Origin: Rhizobium sp. ASV8
GTDB lineage: Bacteria; Pseudomonadota; Alphaproteobacteria; Rhizobiales; Rhizobiaceae
DNA: 64,000 bases
NCBI RefSeq assembly: GCF_016429255.1
Contig: NZ_JAELUG010000005.1
Span: forward strand, 61,549 to 125,548
Direction: 5' to 3'
The notes under the pieces were generated by a model, which searched no databases, was not told the origin of the DNA, and worked only from the letters and a program-made list of their open reading frames with translations. This document shows positions 42,283 to 52,150 of the stretch, piece by piece. The translations under genes were made by a program, and so were the position numbers. The first letter of the stretch is position 1. The number at the start of each line of letters is the position of its first letter.

Positions 42283-43394
42283 CAGGCAGACGCCTCGCAG
42301 GCTTTGAAGCTTGCTTCCAACTTTTCGCGGTCGAGTTCGCGACCGATGAAGACGAGGCGGCTTTCATGCTTCTCGCCATCCTTCCACGGACGCTGGTGGT
42401 CGCCCTCGATGATCATGTGAACGCCCTGAACGACATAGCGCTCCGGATCGTCCTTAAAGGCGATAATACCCTTGAGGCGCAGGATGTTGGGGCCTTGCGT
42501 CTGCGTGACCTTCTGGATCCAGGGGAAGAAGCGTTCGGCATTCATCTCGCCGCCGCGCAGCGAAACCGACTGTACGGTCACGTCATGGATCGGCGATGGA
42601 GCGTGGTGATGATGGTCGTGACCATGGTCATGATCATGATGGTGATGATCGTGGTCATGGTGGTGGTGGTGGTGGTGGTCATGATCGTGATGGTCATGAT
42701 CGCAATCCGGGCCGCAGACGTGATCGTCGTGGCCATGCTCGAGGAAGTGCGGGTCGTTCTCGAGCGCACGTTCCAGATTGAAGGCGCCCTGGTTCAGCAC
42801 GCGGGCGAGATCGACGCCGGAGCGGGTCGTCTTGTAGACGCGGGCGGCCGGGTTGATCGCGCGGACGACATCCTCGATCTGGGCCAGCTCTTCCGGCGAT
42901 ACCAGGTCCGACTTGTTGATGACGACGACATCGGCAAAGGCGATCTGGTCTTCGGCCTCGCGGCTGTCCTTCAGGCGCAGCGGCAGGTGCTTGGCGTCGA
43001 CGAGTGCGACGACGGCATCGAGCTCGGTCTTGGCGCGGACATCGTCGTCCATGAAGAAGGTCTGGGCGACGGGAACCGGATCGGCAAGGCCTGTGGTTTC
43101 GACGATGATGCCGTCAAAGCGGCCAGGGCGGCGCATCAGGCCTTCGACGACGCGGATGAGGTCGCCGCGAACGGTGCAGCAGACGCAGCCATTGTTCATT
43201 TCGTAGATTTCTTCGTCCGACTCGACGATGAGGTCGTTGTCGATGCCGATCTCGCCGAACTCGTTGACGATGACGGCGTATTTCTTGCCGTGATTTTCGG
43301 ACAGGATGCGATTGAGCAGCGTCGTCTTGCCGGCGCCGAGATAGCCGGTGAGAACGGTAACGGGAATGGGCTTTTGCGTGGCTGTTTCGGTCAT
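42282..43394 (-). CDS. CobW/COG0523 GTPase, His-rich metallochaperone
   Basis: A 370-aa G3E GTPase. Walker A is GYLGAGKT (residues 17-24), the metal-binding motif GCVCC is at 69-73, guanine-contact NKSD and Walker B-type region [11 protein letters not shown] are present, and the CobW C-terminal domain follows. A striking His/Asp-rich insert (about residues 220-268, alternating HD and HH, with CGPDC in front) can hold many metal ions. Members deliver Zn, or Co for cobalamin. Zn is favoured here by a Zur-like palindrome upstream. It is the first gene of a run with WD40 and cysE. Confidence 0.94.
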   Translation of the reverse strand: MTETATQKPIPVTVLTGYLGAGKTTLLNRILSENHGKKYAVIVNEFGEIGIDNDLIVESDEEIYEMNNGCVCCTVRGDLIRVVEGLMRRPGRFDGIIVETTGLADPVPVAQTFFMDDDVRAKTELDAVVALVDAKHLPLRLKDSREAEDQIAFADVVVINKSDLVSPEELAQIEDVVRAINPAARVYKTTRSGVDLARVLNQGAFNLERALENDPHFLEHGHDDHVCGPDCDHDHHDHDHHHHHHHDHDHHHHDHDHGHDHHHHAPSPIHDVTVQSVSLRGGEMNAERFFPWIQKVTQTQGPNILRLKGIIAFKDDPERYVVQGVHMIIEGDHQRPWKDGEKHESRLVFIGRELDREKLEASFKACEASA

Positions 43395-43482
43395 GGGAGC
43401 CTCGAAATATGGAAGGTTGCCCCGGGGAGCAGACTTTGGTCGGGTTCCATATAAGGAGTTGGCGACCTCAGTTCAAAGGCTT

Positions 43483-43495
43483 TTATATGTTATAA
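43483..43495. promoter_or_regulatory. Zur-box-like palindrome before the CobW gene
   Basis: TTATATGTTATAA is a perfect 5-3-5 inverted repeat, 89 bases before the CobW ATG. It resembles AT-rich alphaproteobacterial Zur sites (GTTATA/TATAAC type). Fur-type sites are also AT-rich, so the regulator is uncertain. Confidence 0.45.
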
Positions 43496-43532
43496 GATCA
43501 CATTGGGTTGCGGCGGCAGACTGGCAAAGAGA

Positions 43533-44324
43533 TCATGTGAGGATCGACATGTCGAAACCGTCGACGTCTTCGAGCAGCTCGACAAGGCCCTTGACGGCAT
43601 GTGCGATCAGTCTTTCGCCCTTTTCCGCTGTCGCCACACCGGCATTGCCGGTGACGCCGTGTTCGCTGAGGTCGGACATCTTCCAGCCGAAGGCATGGGG
43701 GCCGTAGGCGCGAAGGTGATTGAGGTCGCGGATGAAATCGGATTGGCGGGATGGAAAGTTTGCGGCTTTCGTCATCTCGACCTTCTCCGGGTGGAGGGCG
43801 AGCATGACGGAGGTCTCGATATCTCCGCCGTGAATGTCGATGGCCTTGTCATCGGGCGAGATCAGGCCGTCGGGCACGCCGAAGCGGGTCCAGCTGGTTG
43901 CGACCGCCAGCATGTTGAAGCGCACGCGCGCTTCCGTCGCGACGATTGTTATCAGCGGGGAGTTGCCGCCATGGGCATTCAGCATGACGAACTTGCGGAT
44001 ACCAAGGTTGCTCATGCTCTCGGCAGTTCCGAGCCAACGGTTGACGGCCTCGTCGAAGGACAGCGACCTGGAGCCGGCGACATCCATGTGCTCGATGGAA
44101 TAGCCGATGGGCTCGGCAGGCAGAAAAGTGACCGGCAGATCGGCAGGCAAAGCAACCTTGAGGCGTGAGACGATGCCCTCGGCGATCAGCCTGTCCGTAT
44201 CGAAGGGCAGATGAGGTCCGTGTTGCTCATAGGCGCCAAGTGGCAGCACTACGATCCATTTTGCCCGTTCTTCAGGGGGGAGTGTAGCATCATTGTCGTC
44301 GAAACATGGCAAAGGATGCGCCAT
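43533..44324 (-). CDS. creatininase-family protein
   Basis: A 263-aa metal-dependent amidohydrolase of the creatininase/formamide hydrolase family. The ligand set is visible as LPLGAYEQHGPHLPFDTDR (Glu, His, Asp), NAHGGN (His) and IHGGDIETSVML (His/Glu). Relatives open creatinine, cyclise ring amides or act in cofactor synthesis, so the substrate is not assigned. AGAGG precedes the ATG. It lies upstream of the CobW gene on the same strand but 138 bases away with a palindrome between, so it may be a separate unit. A MarR regulator is divergent. Confidence 0.9.
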   Translation of the reverse strand: MAHPLPCFDDNDATLPPEERAKWIVVLPLGAYEQHGPHLPFDTDRLIAEGIVSRLKVALPADLPVTFLPAEPIGYSIEHMDVAGSRSLSFDEAVNRWLGTAESMSNLGIRKFVMLNAHGGNSPLITIVATEARVRFNMLAVATSWTRFGVPDGLISPDDKAIDIHGGDIETSVMLALHPEKVEMTKAANFPSRQSDFIRDLNHLRAYGPHAFGWKMSDLSEHGVTGNAGVATAEKGERLIAHAVKGLVELLEDVDGFDMSILT

Positions 44325-44410
44325 CTGAGGGTGTGCCTCTTGTTTATGTCAATAACCTGCGCAATGTCATAGCGTGATGGCGCATCGGCGAAAAGGTCAA
44401 CGGAATCACG

Positions 44411-44923
44411 ATGGGTAAGAAGAACAAGGTCGGGAAGAAAAGTAAGTCAGGTAAGAAGAAGGATCACCGGGACTACACGCTTGCTGATCTGTCGCCGGCA
44501 TTGACACAGGCGGCGCGTTCGATGCGAACGGTGATGACCCGCAACCTGACGGCAAGCGGTCTCTATGCCGGGCAGGACGGCGTCATTCTTGCGCTTTCGG
44601 CCAGCGACGGTCTTCCGGCCGGATCGTTGGCGCAGAAACTCGGCGTCAAGGCGCCGACGATGACGCGCACGATCGGGCGCATGGAGGCGCAAGGCTTTGT
44701 CGAACGGCGGCCGGATGCCGAAGATGCCCGCTTGACCAAGGTCTATCTCACCGAGGCGGGCCGCAACAGCGTCAGCGAGATTGAAAGCTCTGCCGCCAGC
44801 TGTGATGAACTCGCGACGCGCGGCTTCTCGGAAAAGGACATCCGCTCGCTCGTTCGTTTGCTCAAGGCGATCGAGAACAACCTCCAGGCGGGCGATGACG
44901 ACGAGGACGATGAGGAAATCTGA
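44411..44923 (+). CDS. MarR-family regulator
   Basis: A 170-aa winged-helix protein. Helix-turn-helix is at about residues 70-92 (GSLAQKLGVKAPTMTRTIGRME), followed by the wing with RRPDAEDARLTKVYLTEAG. The N-terminus carries a very Lys-rich tail (MGKKNKVGKKSKSGKKKD) and the C-terminus a run of acidic residues (GDDDEDDEEI), two unusual charged ends. It is divergent from the creatininase gene and so may control it. MarR proteins usually answer small aromatic or oxidant signals. Confidence 0.92.
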   Translation: MGKKNKVGKKSKSGKKKDHRDYTLADLSPALTQAARSMRTVMTRNLTASGLYAGQDGVILALSASDGLPAGSLAQKLGVKAPTMTRTIGRMEAQGFVERRPDAEDARLTKVYLTEAGRNSVSEIESSAASCDELATRGFSEKDIRSLVRLLKAIENNLQAGDDDEDDEEI

Positions 44924-44957
44924 AAATCCTCACGAATTCGAGTTGCGCGACGCGATT

Positions 44958-44965
44958 AAAGCTTT
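44958..44965. promoter_or_regulatory. short LacI-like palindrome before the LacI gene
   Basis: AAAGCTTT in an AT-rich 115-base gap, 73 bases before the LacI-type start. It is short, and the surrounding TTAA-rich sequence weakens it. Confidence 0.25.
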
Positions 44966-45038
44966 TAATTAAATATTTTAAATTCCGGAATCGTAAAACG
45001 AACGGAATAGGTTACGGCTGCTCACGGGGAGGGAGCGC

Positions 45039-46061
45039 GTGGCGCAAAAGATAAAGCTTTCGACGATCGCGGAAACGCTCGGCATTTCAACTGCAACCGT
45101 ATCTCTGGCTCTGCGTGACAGTCCATTGGTCGCGGTCAACACGCGAGAGAAGATCAAGGACCAGGCGCGAGCGCTGGGTTACATCTACAATCGTCGCGCA
45201 GCGAGCCTCAGAACGTCGCGATCGGGCATCATCGGCGTCGTCGTTCACGACATCATGAACCCGTTCTACGGAGAAATCCTGAAGGCGATCGAAAGCGAAC
45301 TCGACCGCAGCCGCCACACCTTCATCCTCTCCAATCATTATGATTCGGTCGAGAAGCAGCGAACGTTCATCGAGACTCTGCTGCAGCTCGGCGGCGACGG
45401 AGTCATCATGTCTCCGGCAATCGGCACACCGCCGGAAGATTTCGAGCTGGCGGAAGAAAACGGCATGCCGGCCATCCTCGTGGCGCGCCAGATCGAGGCG
45501 CTCGATCTGCCGACCTATCGCGGCGACGACAGCTACGGCATCTCGCTTGCCACCAATCACCTGATCAGCCTCGGCCATCGTTCCATCGCAATGATCGGTG
45601 GCACGGACCAGACCTCGACGGGGCGCGACCGCTATCAGGGCTATGTCAATGCGCTGCGCAAGGCTGGAATCGAAGTCGATTCCAATCTGCGCATTCCCGG
45701 AGCGCGCTCAAAGCAGGGCGGCTTCGAGGCGGCGGTGCACTTCCTGTCATTGCCGCAAAAGCCAACGGCGGCGGTCTGCTGGAACGATCTGGTCGCCATC
45801 GGGCTGATGAACGGCATTTCTCGCGCCGGCCTCGTACCGGGACGAGACATTTCAGTGACCGGCTATGACGACCTGGAAGAAGCCGCGATCGCAACGCCGG
45901 CACTGACTACGGTCTGGAACGGTCAGGCTGAGGTCGGAAGACTTGCCGCGCGAGCGCTTTTGGATAGGTTGGCAGGAAGCCATGAGCCGGATGGTATCCA
46001 TCTCATCAAGCCGGAAATGCGCATCCGCCAGTCAACGGCGCCCTACAAGGCTCGCCTTTAG
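45039..46061 (+). CDS. LacI-family regulator next to a hydroxyacid dehydrogenase
   Basis: A 340-aa LacI-type regulator with helix-turn-helix KLSTIAETLGISTATVSLAL (residues 6-25) and a periplasmic-binding-type effector domain starting GIIGVVVHDIMNPFYGEIL. The GTG at 45039 is preceded by GGGGAGGGAG. The next gene, 29 bases on, is a 2-hydroxyacid dehydrogenase read in the same direction, so it may be the regulated target in one transcript. The effector is unknown. Confidence 0.93.
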   Translation: MAQKIKLSTIAETLGISTATVSLALRDSPLVAVNTREKIKDQARALGYIYNRRAASLRTSRSGIIGVVVHDIMNPFYGEILKAIESELDRSRHTFILSNHYDSVEKQRTFIETLLQLGGDGVIMSPAIGTPPEDFELAEENGMPAILVARQIEALDLPTYRGDDSYGISLATNHLISLGHRSIAMIGGTDQTSTGRDRYQGYVNALRKAGIEVDSNLRIPGARSKQGGFEAAVHFLSLPQKPTAAVCWNDLVAIGLMNGISRAGLVPGRDISVTGYDDLEEAAIATPALTTVWNGQAEVGRLAARALLDRLAGSHEPDGIHLIKPEMRIRQSTAPYKARL

Positions 46062-46090
46062 TCGCGCCCGTATCCAAAGAGGAAAGTTCC

Positions 46091-47059
46091 ATGTCCGATA
46101 GCCGCGTCGCCATCCTCGTTCCGGGGAAGATACACCCGCGTGTTCTCGAAAGGCTCGGAAAGCAGTTCGACATTGTTTCCGTCGAACGCGACGGGGGTCC
46201 GAATGTCGATGCCGAAACCGCGGCGCGGGTGCGCGGCGTTGCAGTCGGAGGTGGCTTCAGCGCCGCCTGGATCGATGCGTTTCCGAATCTTGAAGTCATC
46301 GCCAATTTCGGCGTCGGCTATGACGGTATCGATGTGAAACACGCCGCTTCGAAGGGGATTGTCGTCACCAACACGCCCGACGTGCTGAACGACGAGGTTG
46401 CGGATACGGCGATTGCTCTCCTGTTGAACACGTTGCGGCAGTTTCCGAAGGCGGAAAGCTGGCTGCGCGAGGGGCGCTGGGTAAAGGATGGTGCCTTTCC
46501 GCTCTCTCCCTTCTCGATGAAGGGCCGCCGCGTCGGCTTTTACGGGCTCGGCCGCATCGGCCTCGAAATTGCAAGGCGGCTCGAACCGTTCAAGGTGAAG
46601 ATCGGCTATCACACCCGTTCGCCGCGCGACTCGCTGCCCTATGACTATTATCCGACGCTGAAGGAAATGGCGCAGTCGGTGGACACGCTGATTTCCATCG
46701 TGCCGAAAACAGCGGAGACCCATAAGGTCATCAATGCGGAAATCCTGTCGGCGCTCGGGCCGCAGGGCGTATTCATCAATGTCGGCCGTGGATGGTCAGT
46801 CGATGATGACGCGCTGATCGCCGCTCTCGGCAATGGTACGCTGGGGGCTGCCGGCCTCGATGTCTTCTATGACGAACCCAATGTCCCTGCCGGTTATCTC
46901 TCGCTGTCGAATGTCTCGTTGCTGCCGCATGTGGCCTCCGCCTCGGTACCGACACGCGACGCCATGGCTGATCTCGTCGCCGACAACGTCATCGACTGGT
47001 TCGCCAAGGGCCAGCCGATAACGCCGGTGCCGGAAACGCCGGTCAAGCCGCGGGGCTGA
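46091..47059 (+). CDS. D-isomer 2-hydroxyacid dehydrogenase (glyoxylate/hydroxypyruvate reductase type)
   Basis: A 322-aa NAD(P)-dependent dehydrogenase. The dinucleotide loop is VGFYGLGRIGLEIARRL near residue 150. Catalytic residues are seen in the blocks NVGRGWSVDDDALIAAL (Arg), FYDEPNVP (Glu) and LLPHVASAS (His). The GLGRIG glycine motif without an acidic residue just after points to possible NADPH use. It reduces glyoxylate, hydroxypyruvate or similar 2-keto acids; exact substrate unknown. GAGGAAAG precedes the ATG. It follows a LacI gene and ends 32 bases before the convergent C26 gene. Confidence 0.93.
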   Translation: MSDSRVAILVPGKIHPRVLERLGKQFDIVSVERDGGPNVDAETAARVRGVAVGGGFSAAWIDAFPNLEVIANFGVGYDGIDVKHAASKGIVVTNTPDVLNDEVADTAIALLLNTLRQFPKAESWLREGRWVKDGAFPLSPFSMKGRRVGFYGLGRIGLEIARRLEPFKVKIGYHTRSPRDSLPYDYYPTLKEMAQSVDTLISIVPKTAETHKVINAEILSALGPQGVFINVGRGWSVDDDALIAALGNGTLGAAGLDVFYDEPNVPAGYLSLSNVSLLPHVASASVPTRDAMADLVADNVIDWFAKGQPITPVPETPVKPRG

Positions 47060-47091
47060 CCACGCGGCGCCCGCAAAGGAATAAAAATGCT

Positions 47092-47862
47092 TTATTGGGC
47101 GGCGGCGAGCCGATCCTTGCTCGCTGCATAGTCGCGAACCGCGTCCCCGAAGGCGACGAACAGTTTGCGCGACGGCGAATCCGTTTCGGCCCAGTATTCC
47201 GGGTGCCATTGCACGCCGACGGCAAAGACCCGGGCGCCGATAACGGAGACGGCTTCGATGGTGCCATCCTCGGCCAGAGCTTCGACCTGCAGTCTCGGCG
47301 CCGTTTCGGCAATCGCCTGGCGATGTAGCGAGTTTACCTTTACTTCGCCCGGACCGACAACGCGGGCGATGCAGGAACCTTCCTTGACGAAGACGCTCTG
47401 GCGGATCGAATACATCGTGTCGCGATCGACATTCTGCGGCTTGCGATGATCCCATATTCCCGGCTGATCCTGGATTTCGCTGGCAAGCGTGCCGCCAAGG
47501 GCGACGTTCAGCTCCTGAATGCCGCGGCAGATGGCGAGCATGGGAATCGCGCGCTCGATGGCGCGGCGGATAAGCGGCAGCGATGTCGCGTCGCGCGCCG
47601 GATCGAAGGGGCCATCGCTATCTTTTGCTTCTTTCCCATAGAGCGACGGATGCACATTGGTGGCCGAGCCGGAGACGAGCAAGCCGTCGACGCGATCCAG
47701 AATGGCGTCCGCATCGTTGTCGCTCTCAAGCGCAGGCACGATCAGGGCCATCAATCCCCCTGCCTTCACGGCGGCGTGGACATATTGTAGCTGCACCGCA
47801 TGCCAGTTCGTTCCGTCGAACTCGCGGATATCGGCGGGAATGGCGATGATCGGTCTGGACAT
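47092..47862 (-). CDS. class I glutamine amidotransferase-like peptidase C26 (PuuD-like)
   Basis: A 256-aa protein of the gamma-glutamyl-gamma-aminobutyrate hydrolase type. The nucleophile is in LAICRGIQELNVALGGTL, with the partner His-Glu in GVQWHPEYWAET. Members free GABA from gamma-glutamyl-GABA in putrescine breakdown or degrade other gamma-glutamyl amides. CGGAGCC precedes the ATG at 47862; the open frame up to 47925 has no ribosome site. The putrescine-making odc lies about 8 kb away, but no other puu gene is near, so a polyamine role is unproved. A TRAP binding-protein gene is divergent. Confidence 0.92.
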   Translation of the reverse strand: MSRPIIAIPADIREFDGTNWHAVQLQYVHAAVKAGGLMALIVPALESDNDADAILDRVDGLLVSGSATNVHPSLYGKEAKDSDGPFDPARDATSLPLIRRAIERAIPMLAICRGIQELNVALGGTLASEIQDQPGIWDHRKPQNVDRDTMYSIRQSVFVKEGSCIARVVGPGEVKVNSLHRQAIAETAPRLQVEALAEDGTIEAVSVIGARVFAVGVQWHPEYWAETDSPSRKLFVAFGDAVRDYAASKDRLAAAQ

Positions 47863-47962
47863 TCTAGGCTCCGGAAGATGCGACAGGGGCTGTTTTCTCA
47901 GACCCCTGACCGACGAAGATGTCAATCCGAGGGCGAATTCTCATCGGCTCCAATTTACGTGA

Positions 47963-49264
<1,302 letters not shown>

Positions 49265-49495
49265 TCGACATTGCATAAGTGTTTAATGATGTTTTGTTTT
49301 CTTTATTAGTCACTTAAATATTAAGCTGCAGGCGGAACTCACTTGGCTTAGTTGCACGAATACGATGCGTGTCGTAACGTCAACTCAACCTAAGTTACCG
49401 GCATAATTGGAAAATCTGTCCAGATGCGTGCTATTTGGGCAATCAAATTTTAAAGTGTTTCACCTAGGGTGTCCGCCGCATCAGGGGAACTCTGA

Positions 49496-51799
49496 ATGAA
49501 GCCTCCAAGCCCGGACACCGTACCGACGGATGTTTATCTGTCGTTCGTCAGTTCGCTTTTCGGAAACCGTAAAACATTGTTTACGGGCGTGGTCGTTCAT
49601 ATCCTGACGTATGTCATCGTCTTCATGAGCACGCGCGCGAGCATCTATCTCGTTCTCTGCCTGGCTTTTGCGGCTGTTTTCGCACTGCGGATGTATTCTT
49701 TCTGGCTCTTCGACGCCGCCGACAAGCACGGTTTCACGCGCGCCGATATCGCGCATTGGGAAACCCGCTATGTCATCGGAGCGGCGGGAACCGCTTCGAT
49801 TCTCGGTATCGGCAGCGGCTATGCCATTCTCATGGTGCAGGATCCGCTCGCGGAATTCATCTGCATCGCGGTGACGATGGCGTCGATGGTCTCGATTGTC
49901 GGCCGCAACTACGGCTCCCAGAAGGCGATCGATCTCCAGACCCTGGCCTGCTGTCTGCCCATTATCATCGCTTGTCTGATGTCGGAGCAGCTCTACAAGG
50001 CTGTGGTGTCCATCATGCTCGTCCCGTTCGGATTGACGACGCGGGCGATGGCGAACGGCGTGCGCGAATTTCTCTATAAGAATGTCATTGCATCGCGCGA
50101 GATCTCGCAGATCGCCGACCGGTTCGATACCGCGCTCAACAATATGACGCATGGCCTGTTCATGCTCGATGCCCACAATCGCATCCTCGTGGTCAATCGC
50201 AAGGCATGCGAGCTCCTGAATTTCTCGCATCAGGAGCAGCTCAAGGATTGCGAATTCGACGTCGTGCTGCGTTACGGCGCCCGTCATGCCTTCATCGACG
50301 GTTCGCTGCCGGGGCTTATTCAGCGACAGATGGCGCAGCTTGTCAGCGGCACGCTTTCGCGCACTCTCATCCAGTTCAACGAGGATCAGTTCCTCGAATT
50401 TTCGGCAAGTCGCCGCGCCGACGGCGTCGTCATCCTGATTTTCGAGGATGTGACCGTGCGCATCCGCGCGGAGCGCAAGATCCTGCACATGGTGCGCTAC
50501 GACCCTCTGACGGGGTTGCCGAACCGTGAATATTTCGTCGAACTGGTCAAGGAAAAGCTCGCGGCGCGAACCGCCGAGAGCCAGGTCGGCATCCTCGTCC
50601 TCGACGTCGACGACTTTAAGCATGTCAACGACACCAAGGGCCATGTGACCGGCGATAGATTGCTGGTTGCCATCGCGGAGCGCCTGAAGGAGCTTGCCGG
50701 CACCACCGTGCTTCCCGCGCGGCTGGTAGGCGATCAATTCGTGCTGTTCTTCCCGAACGAGGACAATGCGCCGGACTTGGATTCTCGGGTGCGTGCGCTG
50801 CACTCGGCGATGACAGGCACCTACGACGTCGATGACAATAGCCTCCGGATCTCGTTCAGCGGCGGATATGTCACCATGTCGAGCCGCGAGTTCCGTCCGG
50901 AAGAGTGGCAGATCAAGGCTGACCTGGCGCTGTTCGATGCCAAGCTGCGCATGAAGGGCGGCTGCAGCGCCTTCGAACAGGAGATGGACGCGCGCTATGT
51001 TGAGCGACAGAAGCTGAAGGACGATCTGCGCGAGGCCGTGGAGACCGGCAAGCTTCTGGCCATGTACCAGCCGATGTTCACGCCGGACGGCTCCCGCATC
51101 GATTGCTGCGAGGCGCTGGCGCGCTGGGTCCACCCGGAAAAGGGCTCGATCCCGCCCAATATCTTCGTGCAGATCGCGGAAGAGATGGGCATCGTCGGCG
51201 GCATCACCCGCTTCATGATCAATCAGGCTTGCCGGGACTGTGTTTCATGGCCGGCGCCGATTGCCGTGTCCGTCAACCTCTCGGCGCACGACCTGCGCAG
51301 CAACGATATCGTCGATGTCGTGGTGCAAGCACTCGAGACATCGGGCCTCGAGCCGTCGCGGCTGCATCTCGAAGTGACGGAAAGCTGCCTGATGGACGAG
51401 ATAGCGACCGTTCGTTCGATTCTGGCGGATCTGCGCGCCAAGGGCATCACGATTGCGATCGACGATTTCGGTACGGGCTTCTCAAGCCTGAGCTATCTCG
51501 ATTCACTGCCGGTGGACGTCGTCAAGATTGATCGGTCCTTCGTCCGCGACATCACGACGGACAGCCGTCGTTTCAAACTTCTCTGCGGTATCGTCGATCT
51601 CTCCCGCGCCCTTAGCCTCCATATCGTGATCGAAGGCGTTGAAACGCTGGAGCAACTGGCACTGATCGTCGAGAAGGATCTGGCCGATATCATCCAGGGC
51701 TATGTGTTCTCCATGCCCGTGGCGCAGGAGCAGGTTGCCGGCATGGTGGACAGCCTCAGCCGGCGACAGTCGGGGTTGCGGCACGATCACGTCGCCTGA
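49496..51799 (+). CDS. membrane PAS-GGDEF(degenerate)-EAL phosphodiesterase
   Basis: A 767-aa c-di-GMP protein. About five hydrophobic segments in residues 27-190 form a membrane sensor module, then come a PAS-like domain (about 205-325), a GGDEF domain (about 330-490) and an EAL domain (about 505-755). The GGDEF signature is V-G-D-Q-F at 411-415, so cyclase activity is unlikely. EAL is at 539-541, and NLSAHDL, LEVTES, IDDFGTGFSS and KIDRSFV are intact, so c-di-GMP hydrolysis is likely, perhaps controlled by GTP binding in the degenerate domain. AGGGGAAC precedes the ATG. Confidence 0.94.
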   Translation: MKPPSPDTVPTDVYLSFVSSLFGNRKTLFTGVVVHILTYVIVFMSTRASIYLVLCLAFAAVFALRMYSFWLFDAADKHGFTRADIAHWETRYVIGAAGTASILGIGSGYAILMVQDPLAEFICIAVTMASMVSIVGRNYGSQKAIDLQTLACCLPIIIACLMSEQLYKAVVSIMLVPFGLTTRAMANGVREFLYKNVIASREISQIADRFDTALNNMTHGLFMLDAHNRILVVNRKACELLNFSHQEQLKDCEFDVVLRYGARHAFIDGSLPGLIQRQMAQLVSGTLSRTLIQFNEDQFLEFSASRRADGVVILIFEDVTVRIRAERKILHMVRYDPLTGLPNREYFVELVKEKLAARTAESQVGILVLDVDDFKHVNDTKGHVTGDRLLVAIAERLKELAGTTVLPARLVGDQFVLFFPNEDNAPDLDSRVRALHSAMTGTYDVDDNSLRISFSGGYVTMSSREFRPEEWQIKADLALFDAKLRMKGGCSAFEQEMDARYVERQKLKDDLREAVETGKLLAMYQPMFTPDGSRIDCCEALARWVHPEKGSIPPNIFVQIAEEMGIVGGITRFMINQACRDCVSWPAPIAVSVNLSAHDLRSNDIVDVVVQALETSGLEPSRLHLEVTESCLMDEIATVRSILADLRAKGITIAIDDFGTGFSSLSYLDSLPVDVVKIDRSFVRDITTDSRRFKLLCGIVDLSRALSLHIVIEGVETLEQLALIVEKDLADIIQGYVFSMPVAQEQVAGMVDSLSRRQSGLRHDHVA

Positions 51800-52150
51800 C
51801 GCATCCGACAGAAGCGTCCTGGATCGTCTCTTCAAGACATATAGACGTGTTGAATAGCGGCCTTGTTTTGCTGCCAGGTTCGCTCGCGCAGATCATTCAT
51901 TTCCTTTGAATCATCCAGCAGACCTCGGTCCGTTTGACCCGGAGCAGATACGGATGTGATACCACCCGGATCCTGTCCCCGGTCTCGCCAGGGTGAAGAT
52001 TTGAACACTTTGCTGAGCTTAAGCCTATACCGGTATTCGTTAAGAAAATTAACCTTAATGAACGAATAGTTAATAAAATTTAAAACAAATATTGATCAAA
52101 TTTTCCATTAATACGAATGATGGTCCGTTAACCATTACGGAACATTAACC
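51800..52150. other. AT-rich intergenic region before the FeeM-like gene
   Basis: 351 bases, with its last about 110 bases AT-rich compared with the GC-rich surroundings. Several TTAA and TTAACC elements occur, including two TTAACCAT-type half sites near 52131 and 52146 just before the start codon. No gene or clear hairpin is seen. It is probably a promoter region, possibly bound by CtrA-type or H-NS/MucR-type proteins. Confidence 0.5.

Noticed and set aside
42596..42781. GTG/ATG-rich short repeats that resemble a microsatellite or CRISPR
   Set aside because: They are His and Asp codons of the CobW insert on the reverse strand; no direct repeats of CRISPR length with spacers.
49481..51133. 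550-aa reverse-strand frame opposite the second GGDEF-EAL gene
   Set aside because: Shadow of a real gene; rich in Arg/Asp/His runs typical of antisense frames.
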